Notes: generated by a model not told the origin, from the letters alone. A stretch of DNA of 64,000 nucleotides from Austropuccinia psidii (GCA_023105745.1 JALGQZ010000015.1:17708499-17772498), one strand, 5' to 3'. Counted from the first letter of the stretch, positions 11,506 through 24,540 are shown. Program-made: numbers and translations.

Positions 11506-13694
11506 TGTAAGGTTTGTCTATGAAACTCTTGATAATAGTAGCAAAATAAAGAGTACTATGACTGTCCTCAATAGAAATATATAATATAATAACATATTAT
11601 AGCCACAAATTTAAATATAATTATTAAAAATAACTATATATATAAAAAATAAATTTAATTATTATTATAAAAATACAATAATAAAAGAATAATAATAATT
11701 ATAATAAATTATAATTATTCTATTATTGTTATAGTCACTGACAGTTATAGCAATAAGACTTGTAAAGCTCTTAATGAGACAATTACACGTGGAAATATGA
11801 ATATCAACCACTTATAAATAATATAAATATTATTTATAAAAGAATTATAACACACACTGTGCAGAAATAATTCTTATAGAATAAAATTCTATATAAAAAA
11901 AACTAATACTAGATAAAAAAGATATAGAACTTTAGAGAAAACTTACTTATAATATTTATTTAATACAACAAGTTAAACAACAACAGTTATTATATTAAAT
12001 AATGATTATAAGCTAAAAACACGCCTAAAATCAATAATTTTAAGGATAAAACAACTTTTTATGATAAACTTTAATATTAAAGAGTTTTTAAGAGGAATTT
12101 GTGGATTTTGAAAGATATTTAAGATGATAATTTTATAATATAAAATATATTATTGATGATTACAACAATAATCTGAATTCTATGACTTCAATTCTTTAAT
12201 TTACAATTAATAAAGAATAAAAGAGCTTAAGAATTACTTTAATAATAAGATTTTATAACTAATAAAGCTTTACCTGTTTAAATTTCTAATATGATTGTAT
12301 TGATGATTAATGATGGAGAAAACAGTGATGAAAAGACTCTTTTTATGTCTTCAGAGAAGCTCTCATGATTCATAATGAATATAGAGGGCGTGCTCAGGTC
12401 AAAACTGAAAAACCATACTTAAAAACAAAGTTCTTAACTTAAGGCAACTTGTTTTTAATTCCAATTTAAAGCTACCAGTTTTATTCTTAACTCCATGTAG
12501 CTTTAATCCTCATTTAAACTAATTATTTTAAGTTTTTAATATAAATAAACTTATTTAGATTAAAGTTCATCACGTGAACAACTTGAAAATAGAGTTTCCA
12601 GCAGAAATCTCTTAAACTCAATTTCTAATTAATTTTTAAAGAAATCATAATTTTCTTTGAGCTTAATTAAAAGAGTAAATTTCCAGGCTAGTTACCCAGG
12701 AAATTTCTTTATAAAAGATATTTAGAAGTTAATTTATATATAGATAATATTAAATTCTAAGATGTGTGAAATTTCAAGCAAATCCATTAAGATTTGGATT
12801 TTTAATGAATTTTTGAAGTTATTGCTATTTTTCCACGTAAAATAGCAATACACACCAAACCTTAGCTTTTGATAAGGTTTTGATGCTCGTAACTTTAAAG
12901 GTTTAAGCTTATTCAAGGTTTTTAAGCTTTATTAAGATTTGACAGTTCTTAAAACCTTGATTTCAAGCCTGCATATTGGGATTTACCCTTTGGCAGCTTG
13001 AAATTCCTGTCTAAATTGGGATAAAACCAGTTCAAACCTTAAGTTTGGATCAAAGTCTAATCTTAAAGCTTAAATAAGGTTGAAAATCCTCCACTACAGG
13101 TGGACAACCTTAATTGAATCATTGCAGATCCAAAAAGTTGGGTACCCCAGCTCTATTTGGTCTTTTTCCTTTGTCCCACCTTTTTGCGTGGATTTTGCCC
13201 TTTTATTTATTTAAAGCCATACCATGGCTTTAAACCCTTTTAAATTGAGCTCACGCAGGATTTACATTCTGTATGGCAAATCCTTAGCCAATTCAGTAAA
13301 TATACACAACACCTCAATTTTAACTAAAATTTTGGTAAGTTTGCATTAACCTTATGCAACTTTAAATTTAAGCATATTTAAGCTTAAATTTAACAATTTT
13401 AAAAAAATGTTAAAAAAGTTACATTAGTACTGTGAGATTCTTAAATCTTCTAATAACACAAGAAATAAGTGTTTTTGGGTATAACACCTTATGGATGTAC
13501 CCTAGGTCATTTTTGGTGTAGAATCCAAAAATGACATAATATTTATAACTTTGTTTATCCAAAAAAAAGTTATACTTATTTTTTGTTATTTATTATTTTA
13601 ATTTCAACCAAAAAGTCTGTTCAAGACAAAACTAACTGTTTATAAAATCATTTGTGGCCTTATGGGTATGTTATACATACCTCACAGGCTCACA
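11506..13694 (-). repeat. Family I LTR (3' LTR of the deleted element)
   Basis: 2189 bp, TGTAAGG to GGCTCACA. The palindrome at 13364-13391 has one mismatch relative to the other copies. Confidence 0.92.
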
Positions 13695-13859
13695 TTCCCT
13701 ACCACCAAAAAAAAAATTGTACCACAATTTTTCTTTTGTATTTTACCCCCAAGTTATTTGGGGGGTTAAAATCCACTGTCCAACCTCTCTACTTATACAT
13801 TTATAAGTATGTAAAGCACATAATTTAAACTTTTCATTGAGAAATTGGTCGTCTCTCAT

Positions 13860-16029
13860 GTCTGAATTTTGTAAGAAACTTTTGGGCATCAGGTATTTTG
13901 CTTTTTACAATCCATACATCTTCATGTTATGGATTTTTATACCTGATTTTTTCTATACCAAGCTCCTCTGGTACTTCTTCTTCTTCTGAAGGCTCAGAAT
14001 CACTTTCATGTAAACATACATCAGTTGTTTCTTTTGTGTCTTCCACTTTTTCAACATTTATCTCATTGATTTTTGTCTTGTTTGGGCAAGTGTTTGCTAA
14101 ATGAGATGTGCTTCCACATTTGTGAAATTTTAAAGGAAGTCTTTCTTGTGGCTTATTTGGCTTTGAAATTGATTTCCCATTAGTGTTATTTTCTATTGGG
14201 GATTTGGACCAATTTCTTCTAATTTTTGTTCTAGTAGTGATGTCCTCCATAGCATTGATATAATCTTCTGTAGAGAAAGGCTCAATACATCTGCTTCTTA
14301 TAGCATGCCCAAGGTCACCACCACACTTTCTTAATATCCTTTTATGTACCATTGTTTCAGACATATCAGGATGAAGGGCAGTTAACCTGTCCTTCTGTTT
14401 AATAAACCAAGTCATGGGCCTGTCTCTTTCAATATTAAAAATGGCTTCTTCAAAAGAATTTTCCATTCTAAATCTCCAGGAATCATTTTCCCATTTGGAA
14501 ATAATTTGTTCTTTCCACCAAGGCCAAGAATGTTTACCATGGTCTTGTCTCATTTTATAATACCATTTCTTCGCTGATTTGGTAAATAATGAGTGTAATC
14601 TGGAACTTATTTATTTATCTGGTATGTTAAAGTCTTCTTTGAACATATCAATTGTTTTCATAAATTCCATATGATTATATTATCCTTCACCACTGAAGGT
14701 TGGCCATTCCTCTAATCTTGGAATGTCCTTAAAATTGCAAGCAGTTTCCACATCATGACTTGAGATTGTATGATGTAAATCATTATTCAAGTTAAGAACA
14801 TTTCTGTCAAGAATTGGTGTGGATTGCCTTGGCAATTCATTTTTTAGTGATATATTATTAATACTTGATTGAAAGTCTTCTTTCAATTCAAGTCTTGCTT
14901 TATCACTTTTTTCCAATTGTTCTTGAAAAAGAGCTGCATTGTGACCAGTAGAATTTTCCAAGTTTTGAACTTGTATTTTCAATTCTCTTAACTGTCCAGT
15001 TATGAAAGAAATTGAGTTCTCATCTGTTTGATTGAGTAAGGTAACGTTAGACTCAAGCCGTTCACAAATTTGCGTCAAAGACACAATATTGTCTTTATCA
15101 ACATTTTCAAGGCCAATAATAGTCTTTTGTTGTTCTTTCACTTTCAATATCTCATTACCCAACTTCTGTTGGCCATAATCAAATGCTTTAAATTTTGCCA
15201 TAATTTCTTCATTACAAGATTCAAAGTGAGTTAAAGGTTTTACAAGATCTATTTCTTTGGGAAAGATTTATTCAATATTTCCTCCTCCTTGTTTTTGAAT
15301 TCCATCAAGGTTCTTGCCATATTGAACACATTGTCCATGGCTGTCTTTTCCTTCTTTGGGATTCTGTAATTCTGAGGGTAAGGCTTGTTCCACTTGGGCT
15401 TTGTCTTTCCCTTTGCCTTTTGCTTGCCCTTCTGGTTGGTTTTTGGGGCTTGCTTGGGCTTGTTTGGCACTTGTAGAGGAGGAGTTTTGCTGGTGGATGC
15501 TTGGGGAGCTTCCACTGGGCTGGTTTCCTTTCCTTGGGCCAACCTCTTCTTCTGATCCTCTGATAACATGCTTTGGTTTTTCAACCAAGCTTTTATCTGT
15601 TGGACTTGTCCTTTGACAGACATGGGTGTCCAATCCATCAGAAGGTCTTCTGTCTTTTCTGGTCCCATGAACTTCTTCACTTGAAGATAAGAGTTCATGG
15701 TGCCTATCCAAAGACTTGGGAGAAGTTCCCACTCTTGTTGTTTTGACGCCAAGAACCAGTTCTTCCATTGAGATTGATAAATCTCCACGGCTGCTTGTTG
15801 GAAATGGTTCAGGTTTAACAGCAATAGCAGTTATGTCAGCTTCTGGACTCTCAATAAGAGCTTCAAAAGTGCTGGCTAACCTTTGGGAACTGGTGGAAGC
15901 TCTGGCATCCTCCATTTGTGCCTCTCCTCTGGGAAGAGATTCTTGCCTTTTGGATTTGTGGCTGGAATGTCCTGGTCCAGATCCATTTGATTGGATGGAG
16001 TAGTTACTTCCACTTCTAGTAGGAGTCAT
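13860..16029 (-). pseudogene. Family I gag fused to chromodomain tail by internal deletion
   Basis: Starts at a genuine ATG at 16029 (MTPTRSGSNYS). Frame B runs to a single TAA at 15268, continues in the same frame at 15201-14680 (coiled-coil-like, then WPTFSGEG), meets a TAA where the relatives have GAA, and continues through a capsid-like stretch (MRQDHGKHSWPWWK) to 13927. The zinc knuckle has lost its first Cys (KFHKCGSTSHLANTC). After EELGIEKI the frame reads RYKNP then a stop, followed by HEDGW and a degraded FRHERRP: the end of a pol chromodomain. So about 3.3 kb of pol is missing and the two ends of the polyprotein are fused in frame. Structural protein only; probably not functional. 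Confidence 0.85.
15249..15824 (-). CDS. Frame A overlapping gag in the deleted family I element (191 codons)
   Basis: Open frame on the same strand as gag frame B (16029-15268), displaced so that a -1 shift leads from A into B. No ATG at the start (TTG). Core LPSLWIGTMNSYLQVKK, DWTPM, a Lys/Gln/Pro-rich middle, then DNVFNMARTLMEF. Closely similar to 6086-5508. Either a real overlapping Gag-related domain or the remnant of one; function unknown. Confidence 0.5.
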   Translation of the reverse strand: MLLNLNHFQQAAVEIYQSQWKNWFLASKQQEWELLPSLWIGTMNSYLQVKKFMGPEKTEDLLMDWTPMSVKGQVQQIKAWLKNQSMLSEDQKKRLAQGKETSPVEAPQASTSKTPPLQVPNKPKQAPKTNQKGKQKAKGKTKPKWNKPYPQNYRIPKKEKTAMDNVFNMARTLMEFKNKEEEILNKSFPKK

Positions 16030-16077
16030 TTCACGTTAAATTTAATAAAAATCAGAGTGAAATTGAATTGAATTCAC

Positions 16078-16194
16078 CTGCAGGACCTTTAAAGGGCTCT
16101 TTGTTTATCAAACCCCTTGGTGGTGGGCTGGTTTGAATTTCAATACTAGACTTCGAGGTTTCAGAGTCTGAAGAATTTTCTCTGATGGAAGACA
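16078..16194 (-). other. Conserved leader mini-exon of family I (deleted element)
   Basis: On the minus strand TTTTCTCTAG precedes TG-TCT-TCC and 38 open codons (Ser-rich, ending KEPFKGPA), then CAG before GTGAATTC. Same length, phase and borders as 6340-6456. A candidate upstream donor ending in A (TTGA before GTGACTTGG) lies at 16545; the donor used in families II and III (TTATAA before GT) is changed to TTATAAATAATC here. Confidence 0.55.
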
Positions 16195-16730
16195 CTAGAG
16201 AAAATTAAAAATATAAGTTATTTTATCAAATAATAAAAATAACTTATAAACTCAACTTGTTAAATAAAGTTGTTTTAATGTAATTTGTGGCAAATTACGT
16301 CAAAAATAAAGAAAAATGTCTAAGATAAAAGAAAAAAATGTTTTTTAGTAAAGATTTTTATTTTTAATGATTTTTTATTTGATTTATTATTTTCTTTAAA
16401 GGAATAATAATTATGCAATTAACAAGACAATGAATCAAAATTGTATTATTATTCACTTTATACTAGAATAACTCAAAGAATAAATTTCAAGTCTGTGATG
16501 TGAAAAAGCCACTAGTTAGGCAAAAGAAATTTATTCCAAGTCACTCAATAGTATATTGTTTCAAACAATATTCTTAAGAAAAAAATAACTTTATTAATAT
16601 TATAAAGATTATTTATAAGGGATAAGTCCCAAAAAAAAGCCAATATTAAGATAAATATGGCAATTTTAAGTCCAAAAACAGTAAAATAAGGTCTAGAATA
16701 TGATTTATGTCCCAAAAATTGGTTTAAAAT

Positions 16731-16748
16731 TACGGCCAGGCCCCCAAA
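16731..16748 (-). promoter_or_regulatory. Primer-binding site, deleted family I element
   Basis: Minus strand TTTGGGGGCCTGGCCGTA directly after the LTR end. Shares TGGGGGCCTGGCCGT with the family III element, implying the same unidentified primer RNA. Confidence 0.7.
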
Positions 16749-18915
16749 TGTAAGGTTTGTCTATGAAAATCTTGATAATAGTAGCAAAATCAAGAGTACT
16801 TTGACTGTCCTCAATAGAAATATATAATATAAGAAAATATTATAACCACAAATTTAAATATAATTATTAAAAATAATTATATATAAAAAAAAATAATTAT
16901 TATTATAAAAATATAATAATAATTATAATAAATTATAATTATTCTATTATTGTTATAGTCACTAACAGTTATAACAATAAGACTTGTAAAGCTCTTAATG
17001 AGACAATTGCACGTGGAAATATGAATATTAACCACTTATAAATAATATAAGTATTATTTATAAAAGAATTATAACACACTGTGAAGAAATAATTCTTATA
17101 GAATAAAATTCTATATAAAAAACTAATACTAGATAAAAAAGGTATAGAACTTTAGAGAAAACTTACTTATAATATTTATTTAATACAACAAGTTAAACAA
17201 CAACAGTTATTATATTAAATAATGATTATAGGTTGAAAACACGCCTAAAATCAATAATTTTAAGAATAAAACAACTTTTTATGATAAAATTTAAGATTAA
17301 AGAGTTTTTAAGAGGAATTTGTGGATTTTAAAAGATATTTAAGATGATAATTTTATAATGTAAAATATATTGTTGATGATTACAACAGTAATCTGAATTC
17401 TATGACTTCAATTCTTTAATTTACAATTAATAAAGAATAAAAGAACTTAAGAATTACTTTAATAATAAGATTTTATAAATAATAAAGCTTTACCTGTTTA
17501 AATTTCTAATATGATTGTATTGATGATTAATGATGGACAAAAACAGTGATGAAAAGACTCTTTTTATGTCTTCAGAGCAGCTCTCATGATTCATAATGAA
17601 TATAGAGGGCGTCCTCAGGTCAAAACTGAAAAACCATACTTAAAAACAAAGCTCTTAACTTAAGGCAACTTGTCTTTACTTCCAATTTAAAGTTACCAGT
17701 GTTATTCCTAACTCCATGTAACTTTAATCCTCATTTAAACTAATTATTTTAAGTTTTTAATTTAAATAAACTGATGTATATGAAAGTTCATCACATGAAC
17801 AACTTAAAAATAGAGTTTCAAGCAGAAATCTCTTGAACTCAATTTTTAATTAATTTTTAAAGAAATCATAATTTTCTTTGAGCTTAATTAAAAGAGTAAA
17901 TTTCCAGGCTAATCACCCAGGAAATTTCTTTATGAAAGATACTTAAAATTTGATTTATATATAGATAATATTAAATTCTAAGCTGTGTGAAGTTTTCAAG
18001 CAAATCCATTAAGATTTGGATTTTTAATGAATTTTTGAAGTTATTGCTATTTTCCATGTAAAATAGCAATACACGCCAAACCTTAGCTTTTGAGAAGGTT
18101 TTGATGCTTGTAGCTTTAAAGTTTTAAACTTATTTAAGGTTTTTAAGCTTTATTAAGCTTTGACAGTTCTTAAAGCCTTGATTTCAAGCCTGCATATTGG
18201 GATTTACCCTTTGGCAGCTTGAAATTCCTGTCCAAATTGGGATAAAACCAGTTTAAACCCTAAGGTTGGATCAAAGTCTAATCTCAAAGTTTAAATAAGG
18301 TTGAAAATCCTCCAATACATGTGGACAACCTTAATTGAATCATTTCAGATCCAAAAAGTTGGGTACCCCAGCTCTATTTGGTCTTTTTCCTTTCTCCCAC
18401 CTTTTTGGGTGGATTTTTCCCTTTTATTTATTTAAAGCCATACCATGGCTTTAAACCCTTTTAAATTGAGCTCACACAGGATTTACATTCTGTATGGCAA
18501 ATCCTTAGCCAATTCAGTAAATATACACAACACCTCAATTTTAACTAAAATTTTGGTAAGTTTGCATTAACCTTATGCAACTTTAAATTTAAGCTTATTT
18601 AAGCTTAAATTTAACAATTTTAAAAAAATGTTAAAAAAGTTACATTAGTACTGTGAGATTCTTAAATCTTCTAATAACACAAGAAATAAGTGTTTTTGGG
18701 TATAACACCTTATGGATGTACCCTAGGTCATTTTTGGTGTAGAAACCAAAAATGACATAATAGTTATAACTTTGTTTATCCAAAAAAAAGTTATACTTAT
18801 TTTTTGTTATTTATTATTTCAATTTCAGCTAAAAAGTCTGTTTAAGACAAAAATAACTGTTTGTAAAATCATTTGTGGCCTTATGGGTATGTTATACATA
18901 CCTCACAGGCTCACA
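16749..18915 (-). repeat. Family I LTR (5' LTR of the deleted element)
   Basis: 2167 bp, TGTAAGG to GGCTCACA, with a perfect palindrome at 18585-18612. Confidence 0.92.
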
Positions 18916-20902
18916 AATTTCTTCAAGAGAAATTTCAATTGGAATTAATTGAGCAAAGAACTGCAAGCAATTAATTAAAGAACAGAGTCTTTAAAAAGAA
19001 TATGAAAGAGAAAACACACCCAAAAGTGACCAGAGTGAATTTGGAAACAAAGTGACAAAGTTTACAGTGATGAAATATGCTTTAATTCACTTTTGGGGTG
19101 GTTCAGGGGTAGAAATGATTATAAAAGTCACAAACAATGATTATAATGATTTTTTCACGGGGATAAAAGGTTTAAAATGATTTTAAAAAGGTGGTTGGAA
19201 TCTTTTATTGATTGGTTTAATAGTGTTTAAACTAATTATAAAAGGAAAAGATTCTAACATGAAGAGAAAAGTGGGGCAAAGAAGACATTCTTTTATAGCC
19301 ATCAATTTTCTTACTCCAAAAGTAAAATTTACTCTTGTCAGTCGTGAAAAACAGTCTGACAACAGAAAAGCCAATTATGGCATCATTGAACCCTGGTTTA
19401 GACCAAAAAAGGGATTGTTTAAGCCATTTTTAGGCATTTTAGACCCTTAAATCAGCCATTACTATAGCAATACCTGGTATAGAGCCTTCAGAACATGTCG
19501 GAATGTGGGTCAGAGGCGTAGAAATCAGTTAATACTGTTTTTAGTAACATTGTTTTAGCTTAAGGGTAGTTTTACCCTCTTGGCAACAGTTAAAACTGCC
19601 TTGGTTGGTATCAAAACCTCATCATCAATTGAGCCACAGACCCTGTGACTCAATTCCAGGCCGAAAGTGATGACTTTTTGCGTGAATTTTGACATCTCAC
19701 GCCTGTAAGCAAGGATTTTGGGGGTCTGGCTCCCCCTTAGAGCTAGAGTTCCTTTCCCCCCCAATTTTAATGTTTCCAATTTATTTTTTCCTTTAATTCC
19801 TCATCATGTATTATACTTGTAATTTACATATGTAATTCAATTGAATTGTACAGTACAATACCGTTAAAACTGATACCGCATATGTAAATCAAAGTTCGCT
19901 TATGTAATACACATGCACATTTTGACATTTCAATTGAATTCAATTGAAAATGCTTCAATTACTCATAACTTCTAAACTAAACATAACACCTCAATTGAAA
20001 CACAAAATTTGATGGTTAAAACCACATGTGGTGTGAATCCAATTATAGTTTTGAGGATTTTCAATTTTTGTATTGAAAATACTAAAAACTTAATTTAAGC
20101 TTATTTAGAGTTGAGTTACAAAAATTTCACTCAGAGGTGACCCCACCTAATTTTTTATGAGGAATCAAATGGTGAAATAATTTTTATATGTTTATTTATT
20201 GGATAAAAAGTTATAATATATTCTATATAACCTTTTACCAAATATATTTTAATTTCACAATTTTTATTAAAAATTTATTTTTACTTAATTTTTATAAGTA
20301 AAACTATAAATTCATAATTTTAAATCTTATTGTAATTTTATTTTTAAATTATAATTGAGTTTTGGTTTTTAAATATAAATTTTTATTTTTATAATATAAA
20401 TAAATTTATTTTATTTATATTTATATCTTAATTTATCTTTTGTGGACTTTTGGGTATATGAAAATACCTCTAAGGCTCACAAAAACTGTGAAAGCTAGAT
20501 GAGAGGTGAATATTTTATTTGCCCTTATTTGAACTGATTTTGGCCATAACCTCTGTAGCTTTGGTGCTAGCTCAATTTGGCTAGTACTATTGGATAGCCC
20601 TGACTTAGAGTTTCAATTTGACTTCCCATTTTCTGGGGTTAAGCCTTTTCCTCTGGATTTCAGATGAGAGGTGAAAATTAAGGTTTATGCTCAGCAACCC
20701 CTTTGAGCAGAGGTAAATTTGTTATTATTTGTCCTATGAATATGAGACTTGTATATTTGAAAACAGGTGAGTTTTCTCTCTCTTTTGATACCCTTTGAGC
20801 TGGTTCGGCTCAGCTCCATGCTCTGGTGGTATTTTTCTCTACCATTGGTTTATGGTATTTGGCTGTCATGCTTGTGCTATGGCTTGGATTCACAGGCTGA
20901 CA

Positions 20903-22189
20903 AAAAGGAACTTTGAAACAATTGGGAGTTTTTTACATAAATATAAAGGGTTCACATTAAATTAGATGATAATACTGGTGGAAACAATTTTTGTATGGTT
21001 TAATCTTCTTCCTGAAAGAATGAGCTTTAATTGACAAAGTGCTTTATTATTACAAAACCTTGAAACCACACCCAGATTTGAGATTGATTTCCAGATATTT
21101 GGAATTATTTAAATCTGATTACATAAATATTTTCTAAATGGGATCATTTTTTTCTATAAAAAAGAGATATACAATAGCTATGATGGATTTGAAAAATAAA
21201 ATCAAATAAATGATTGGTAGTTTGGTTACATTTTTTTGTTTGTAAGCTTAAATCCAAGATTTCTTTTTTTCAGAAAAAAAAGGGGATCAGTGAGGAACTT
21301 TGGCTTTTGTGCTTTACTCAGAATGGTGTCATAATACAGTGTTTCTTACAAGGGCAGAATTTAGATAAAAAAATAATCAAAAATATATCCTAGTCAATGG
21401 GTTTATTTTCACTTTTTGGGTTCTTTTATTTTTTAGACTAAATAATAAGAGAGGAGATTTGAATTGATTAGTTTATTTAGGATATTCCTCAAATGCCATG
21501 CAAAAATGAGGGAATACATTATTTTTTAAATAAAACTATAATAGTTCTTTAAATTAATGACAGAAATAATAATTAGCCAGGGATAAGAGGAATCTAAAGG
21601 AACAATAAGGAAAATCATTTTGGTAAAGCCTTTTTTCATCTTAAATTTCACACCACAGTTCAAAACTAGTTTTCAAATGACCAGGAGGTAATGTATTTGC
21701 ATAGAGGTTAAATTAGTTTAAATAAGGATAATTTGAGCTTTCAGTAAAAAACAACAGATGTAAAATAATTATGTTATGCAAGTTTAAGGCCTGGGGTACT
21801 TATAATGAGAAAATGTTATTCTCAAGATATTTTGATGTTTTTTCACATGTTTTAAAGTATCTCAAAATAACTGCAGTATTTTCAGAACAGAAAGTAACTC
21901 AAATTGAATGTGAAGAGGAATAGAGATAAATTAATTTGAATTGATATCCAAAAAAATTCTTTGAGAATATTATCCTCATCTTTAGTTCCCACTTTTTGCT
22001 CTTTTCCTTGAAGAATGTGATTGAGTATAGGATCATTATGGAATTTAAATTCTATGCAGCTCAATTAATTGTATGTAGATGATCTTCTAATCTTGAATAT
22101 CTGCTTTGACAATAGTAAAATATTAATAGAGAGCTAAAGACAAGTATGAAGCAAATTGGAAGCTGGGTTGGACCTTCTACCCCTGTCAG
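20903..22189. other. AT-rich sequence without recognised features
   Basis: About 1.3 kb between the nested LTR block and the decayed pol. No convincing gene or repeat boundary. It may be the lost 5' part of the decayed element, too far changed to recognise. Confidence 0.5.
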
Positions 22190-24540
22190 GGGAGCTCGCT
22201 TTTCTTCATGGTTATTGGGCATAGAGAAAAAACAATTAGCAGAAGTACTAACAAAACCAATGCCCCAAAATAAGAAAAAGATGAAGTCATCCTTAGGATT
22301 TTCTGAATACTACAGACAGCATATAAAGGACTGTGAAATTGTTTTCCAAATCTCTATATAAGCTCTGTGACCCACAGAAAGTCTCTTAAATGACTGAAGA
22401 AAGAGTCAAAGAGTATGAGGAACTGAAAAAAAGGCACAAATTACCCTTTCTTATTAATTCCAGATTGTTAATTAACTTTCCAATTGTAAGTTAATGCTTG
22501 TGGAGAGAGATTAGTTTCTGGACTACACCAAACACAATAATCAATGACAAACCTGTTTAAGGGTAAATTTTCTTTATTTCCAGACAAATTAAGCCAACAT
22601 AAGCCAGGTATGAAGAAATTTAAATGGAATTCCTTTTCTCAGTGTGAAGTTTGAGGAATTACACTATTACTTAGATGGAACATTATTTGATTTAATTACA
22701 GACTGTAATGCTTCAAAATCATTATTAAAGATGAATACACCAAAAATACATATGCTGAGCTTCCAAATCACTATCCAAGAGTATAGAGGAAATATTGCTG
22801 TAGTCCATGAATCTTGAAATATTCATAAGAATGAAGAAAGGCTTTAGCAAATACACCTGAAAATCCAGCATGGGTACCACAGGAAGAAAACAATATGGAA
22901 GGAATATGTGTCACTGAGATTGGCACAGAACTCTTTAACCAAGCTAAAGAGAGCTACAAGATGAATAAGAAATTCCATATTTTACTCCAACTCTTGATTA
23001 AGGACTGAAAACATTATTCTTTATCTCTCAAATTAGATGAATTATGGAAGAAATCTTATGGTTAAGGGAGTTTCCACCTCCTTTATGGAATTCCTTATCA
23101 TAGAACAATACATGCATGTTGTATGACTGTAGACAATAGATTTTTAATAAACACTATACTACATGAATGTAATGACAGTGTTATTTCTGGACATCTCTCA
23201 GAATACAGGACACTAGAAAGATTGAAGACCTGTTCTTTGTAGCCAAATTCAAGAAATTATGTTTCAGAATATTGCCAAAATTTTGACATATTCCAAAAAG
23301 CAAAAAGAGCTACAGGAAAAAAATTTGGAACAATGATCCAAATTCAAGAACCAAAATTCCTATCGGAAATAGCTCATATGTACTGGAAAACAGCTCTACC
23401 CTCAGGAGGAGAAAGGAGTTTTAATGCATTCCTAGTGTTATTTTATAGGTATAGTAAAACCCCAATTCTTTTACCCTGTCACAAAGACAGCACAGCTATG
23501 GATACAACCATAACTATATGGAATAGATTAATGAGCCATACAGGCTTATTCCAAAATATCATAATTGATAGAGACCCCAAATTTAGTTTAGCTCTATGAA
23601 AAAATCTCCATAACCTTTTTGGCACAAAACTGTCATTCTCAGAAGCCTATCACCCTCAGACCTATGGACTAGAAGAAAGAATGATACAAATTTTAGATAA
23701 TATTATCAGAAGATTCTGTTCTTATGGACTAGAACTCAACAACTTTGATGGTTTCAAACATTATTGGTGTAATCTAATACCAGCTCTAATAAACTGGTAA
23801 AACATCTGAAATTCTGGAAAAAGGTTGGAACCCAAGACTACCGTATGATACACTTAAAAAATACTTAGTTGATATAAACCCAAAAACAAGAAGCTTTGAT
23901 ATAATTCTTGATAAATCAAGAAGATATAAAGCAAATAGCTTTATGCAAGGTTCTTTCAAATATGAAAAAGAAATATGGGACAAAATTAATTAACCACCTG
24001 ATTTTAAAATAGGAGACTTAGTCCTAGTATCAAAATCAAATTTTGATAACATTAAAGGACCACATAAATTAAAATATTCCTTTGCAGTTAACTTTCCAAT
24101 AAAGGCCATAGATGGCCCTAATACTGTTTATCTAGAGCCAACAGGTTAATCAATGAACTGACACTAAGAAAACCCTGTAAGCTTAATAAAACCTTACAGC
24201 TCAATGGATAAGGAATTATTCCCCCTAAGAAGAATAACACCATTTGAAGTTTTCCCTCTAGAAGAAGTTGAATAAAAGAAAATTTTCAAAGTACTTATTG
24301 AAAAGAGATCAATAAAAACATTCCTGTAATAATTATAACACCATTTGAAGTTTGCCCTCTAGAAGAAGTGGAATAAAACGTTTTTTGGAAGTCCTTAGAG
24401 AAAGGAGAACAAGAAACAAAAAAGAAAGAGAATACTTTGTAAGGTATAGATTCTTAGCTCACAAAGGTGATTTGCTAGTTGAGAGGGATAAAACTAATGC
24501 TTACAAATAGCTAATAAGGTTCAGAAATCACAGAGGAGCA
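22190..24540 (+). pseudogene. Decayed Ty3/Gypsy pol: RT end, RNase H, integrase, chromodomain
   Basis: Full of stops and shifts, but the family order is readable. From about 22228: [18 protein letters not shown] followed by [13 protein letters not shown] (RT connection). 22680-22860: RNase H pieces ([12 protein letters not shown], the [13 protein letters not shown] and VVHES regions). 23333-23599: integrase core with a D-to-Y change at the first catalytic Asp (HMYW), then RYSKTPILLPCHKD and IIDRDPKF. About 23640-23700: AYHPQTYG and EERMIQ. About 24000: the GPF-module region. 24380-24530: a chromodomain-like tail (EREYFVRYR). Gag, protease and the RT active site are missing. The attached 3' LTR is the family IV LTR starting at 24670. 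Confidence 0.88.
24237..24378 (+). repeat. Short tandem duplication in the decayed pol
   Basis: The stretch 24237-24277 (caccatttgaagt then ccctctagaagaagt) recurs at 24338-24378 with a few differences, an offset of about 101 bp. The duplicated segment codes for the linker between integrase and chromodomain. A local event after the element died. Confidence 0.75.

Larger units (their letters stand above)
11506..18915 (-). mobile_element. Internally deleted family I Gypsy element (gag only, pol lost)
   Basis: Two family I LTRs (11506-13694 and 16749-18915) enclose only 3054 bp. Perfect target duplication aattt at 11501-11505 and 18916-18920. Read on the minus strand it keeps PBS, leader mini-exon, gag and the polypurine tract, but lacks protease through integrase: the gag tail is joined to the chromodomain near 13950. 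A deletion derivative that could only be mobilised in trans by an intact relative, comparable to non-autonomous large retrotransposon derivatives. It sits inside the solo family II LTR. Confidence 0.93.
11260..20481 (-). repeat. Solo family II LTR inserted in the family III LTR, itself interrupted
   Basis: Pieces 11260-11505 and 18921-20481 (about 1807 bp without the insert) match the LTRs at 25779-27606 and 33972-35780 in reverse orientation. It starts TGTAAGGTGTGG and ends CTAAGGCTCACA. The flanking five bases are aaaac at 11255-11259 and aaaac at 20482-20486, a perfect target duplication. Removing the insert restores the family III LTR sequence (actaaaactgtgaaagctagatgagagg), as seen uninterrupted near 53810 and 62075. 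Confidence 0.93.
10251..20902 (-). repeat. Solo family III LTR, old, interrupted by two later insertions
   Basis: Pieces 10251-11259 and 20487-20902 together (about 1.4 kb) match the paired LTRs of the family III element at 52796-54233 and 61058-62479. Shared landmarks are the gtggtggtgagcgct block, the palindrome CAGATGTGGTTT at 10699-10724, the GGTATCTCACACTAAAAC block, and the end CACAGGCTGACA. It is much more diverged than those two. The exact left boundary (TGTTTGTAG...CTGAGTCTATG) is uncertain by a few bases, and I could not find its target duplication. Confidence 0.85.

Noticed and set aside
19183..19450. Frames open on both strands, repeated at 35023-35314
   Set aside because: Shared LTR sequence; open on both strands because few stops happen to fall there. 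No family resemblance.
19555..19779. 74-codon frame also found at 34686-34910
   Set aside because: Part of the family II LTR, starts with TTG rather than ATG, and is disturbed in the third copy near 26520.
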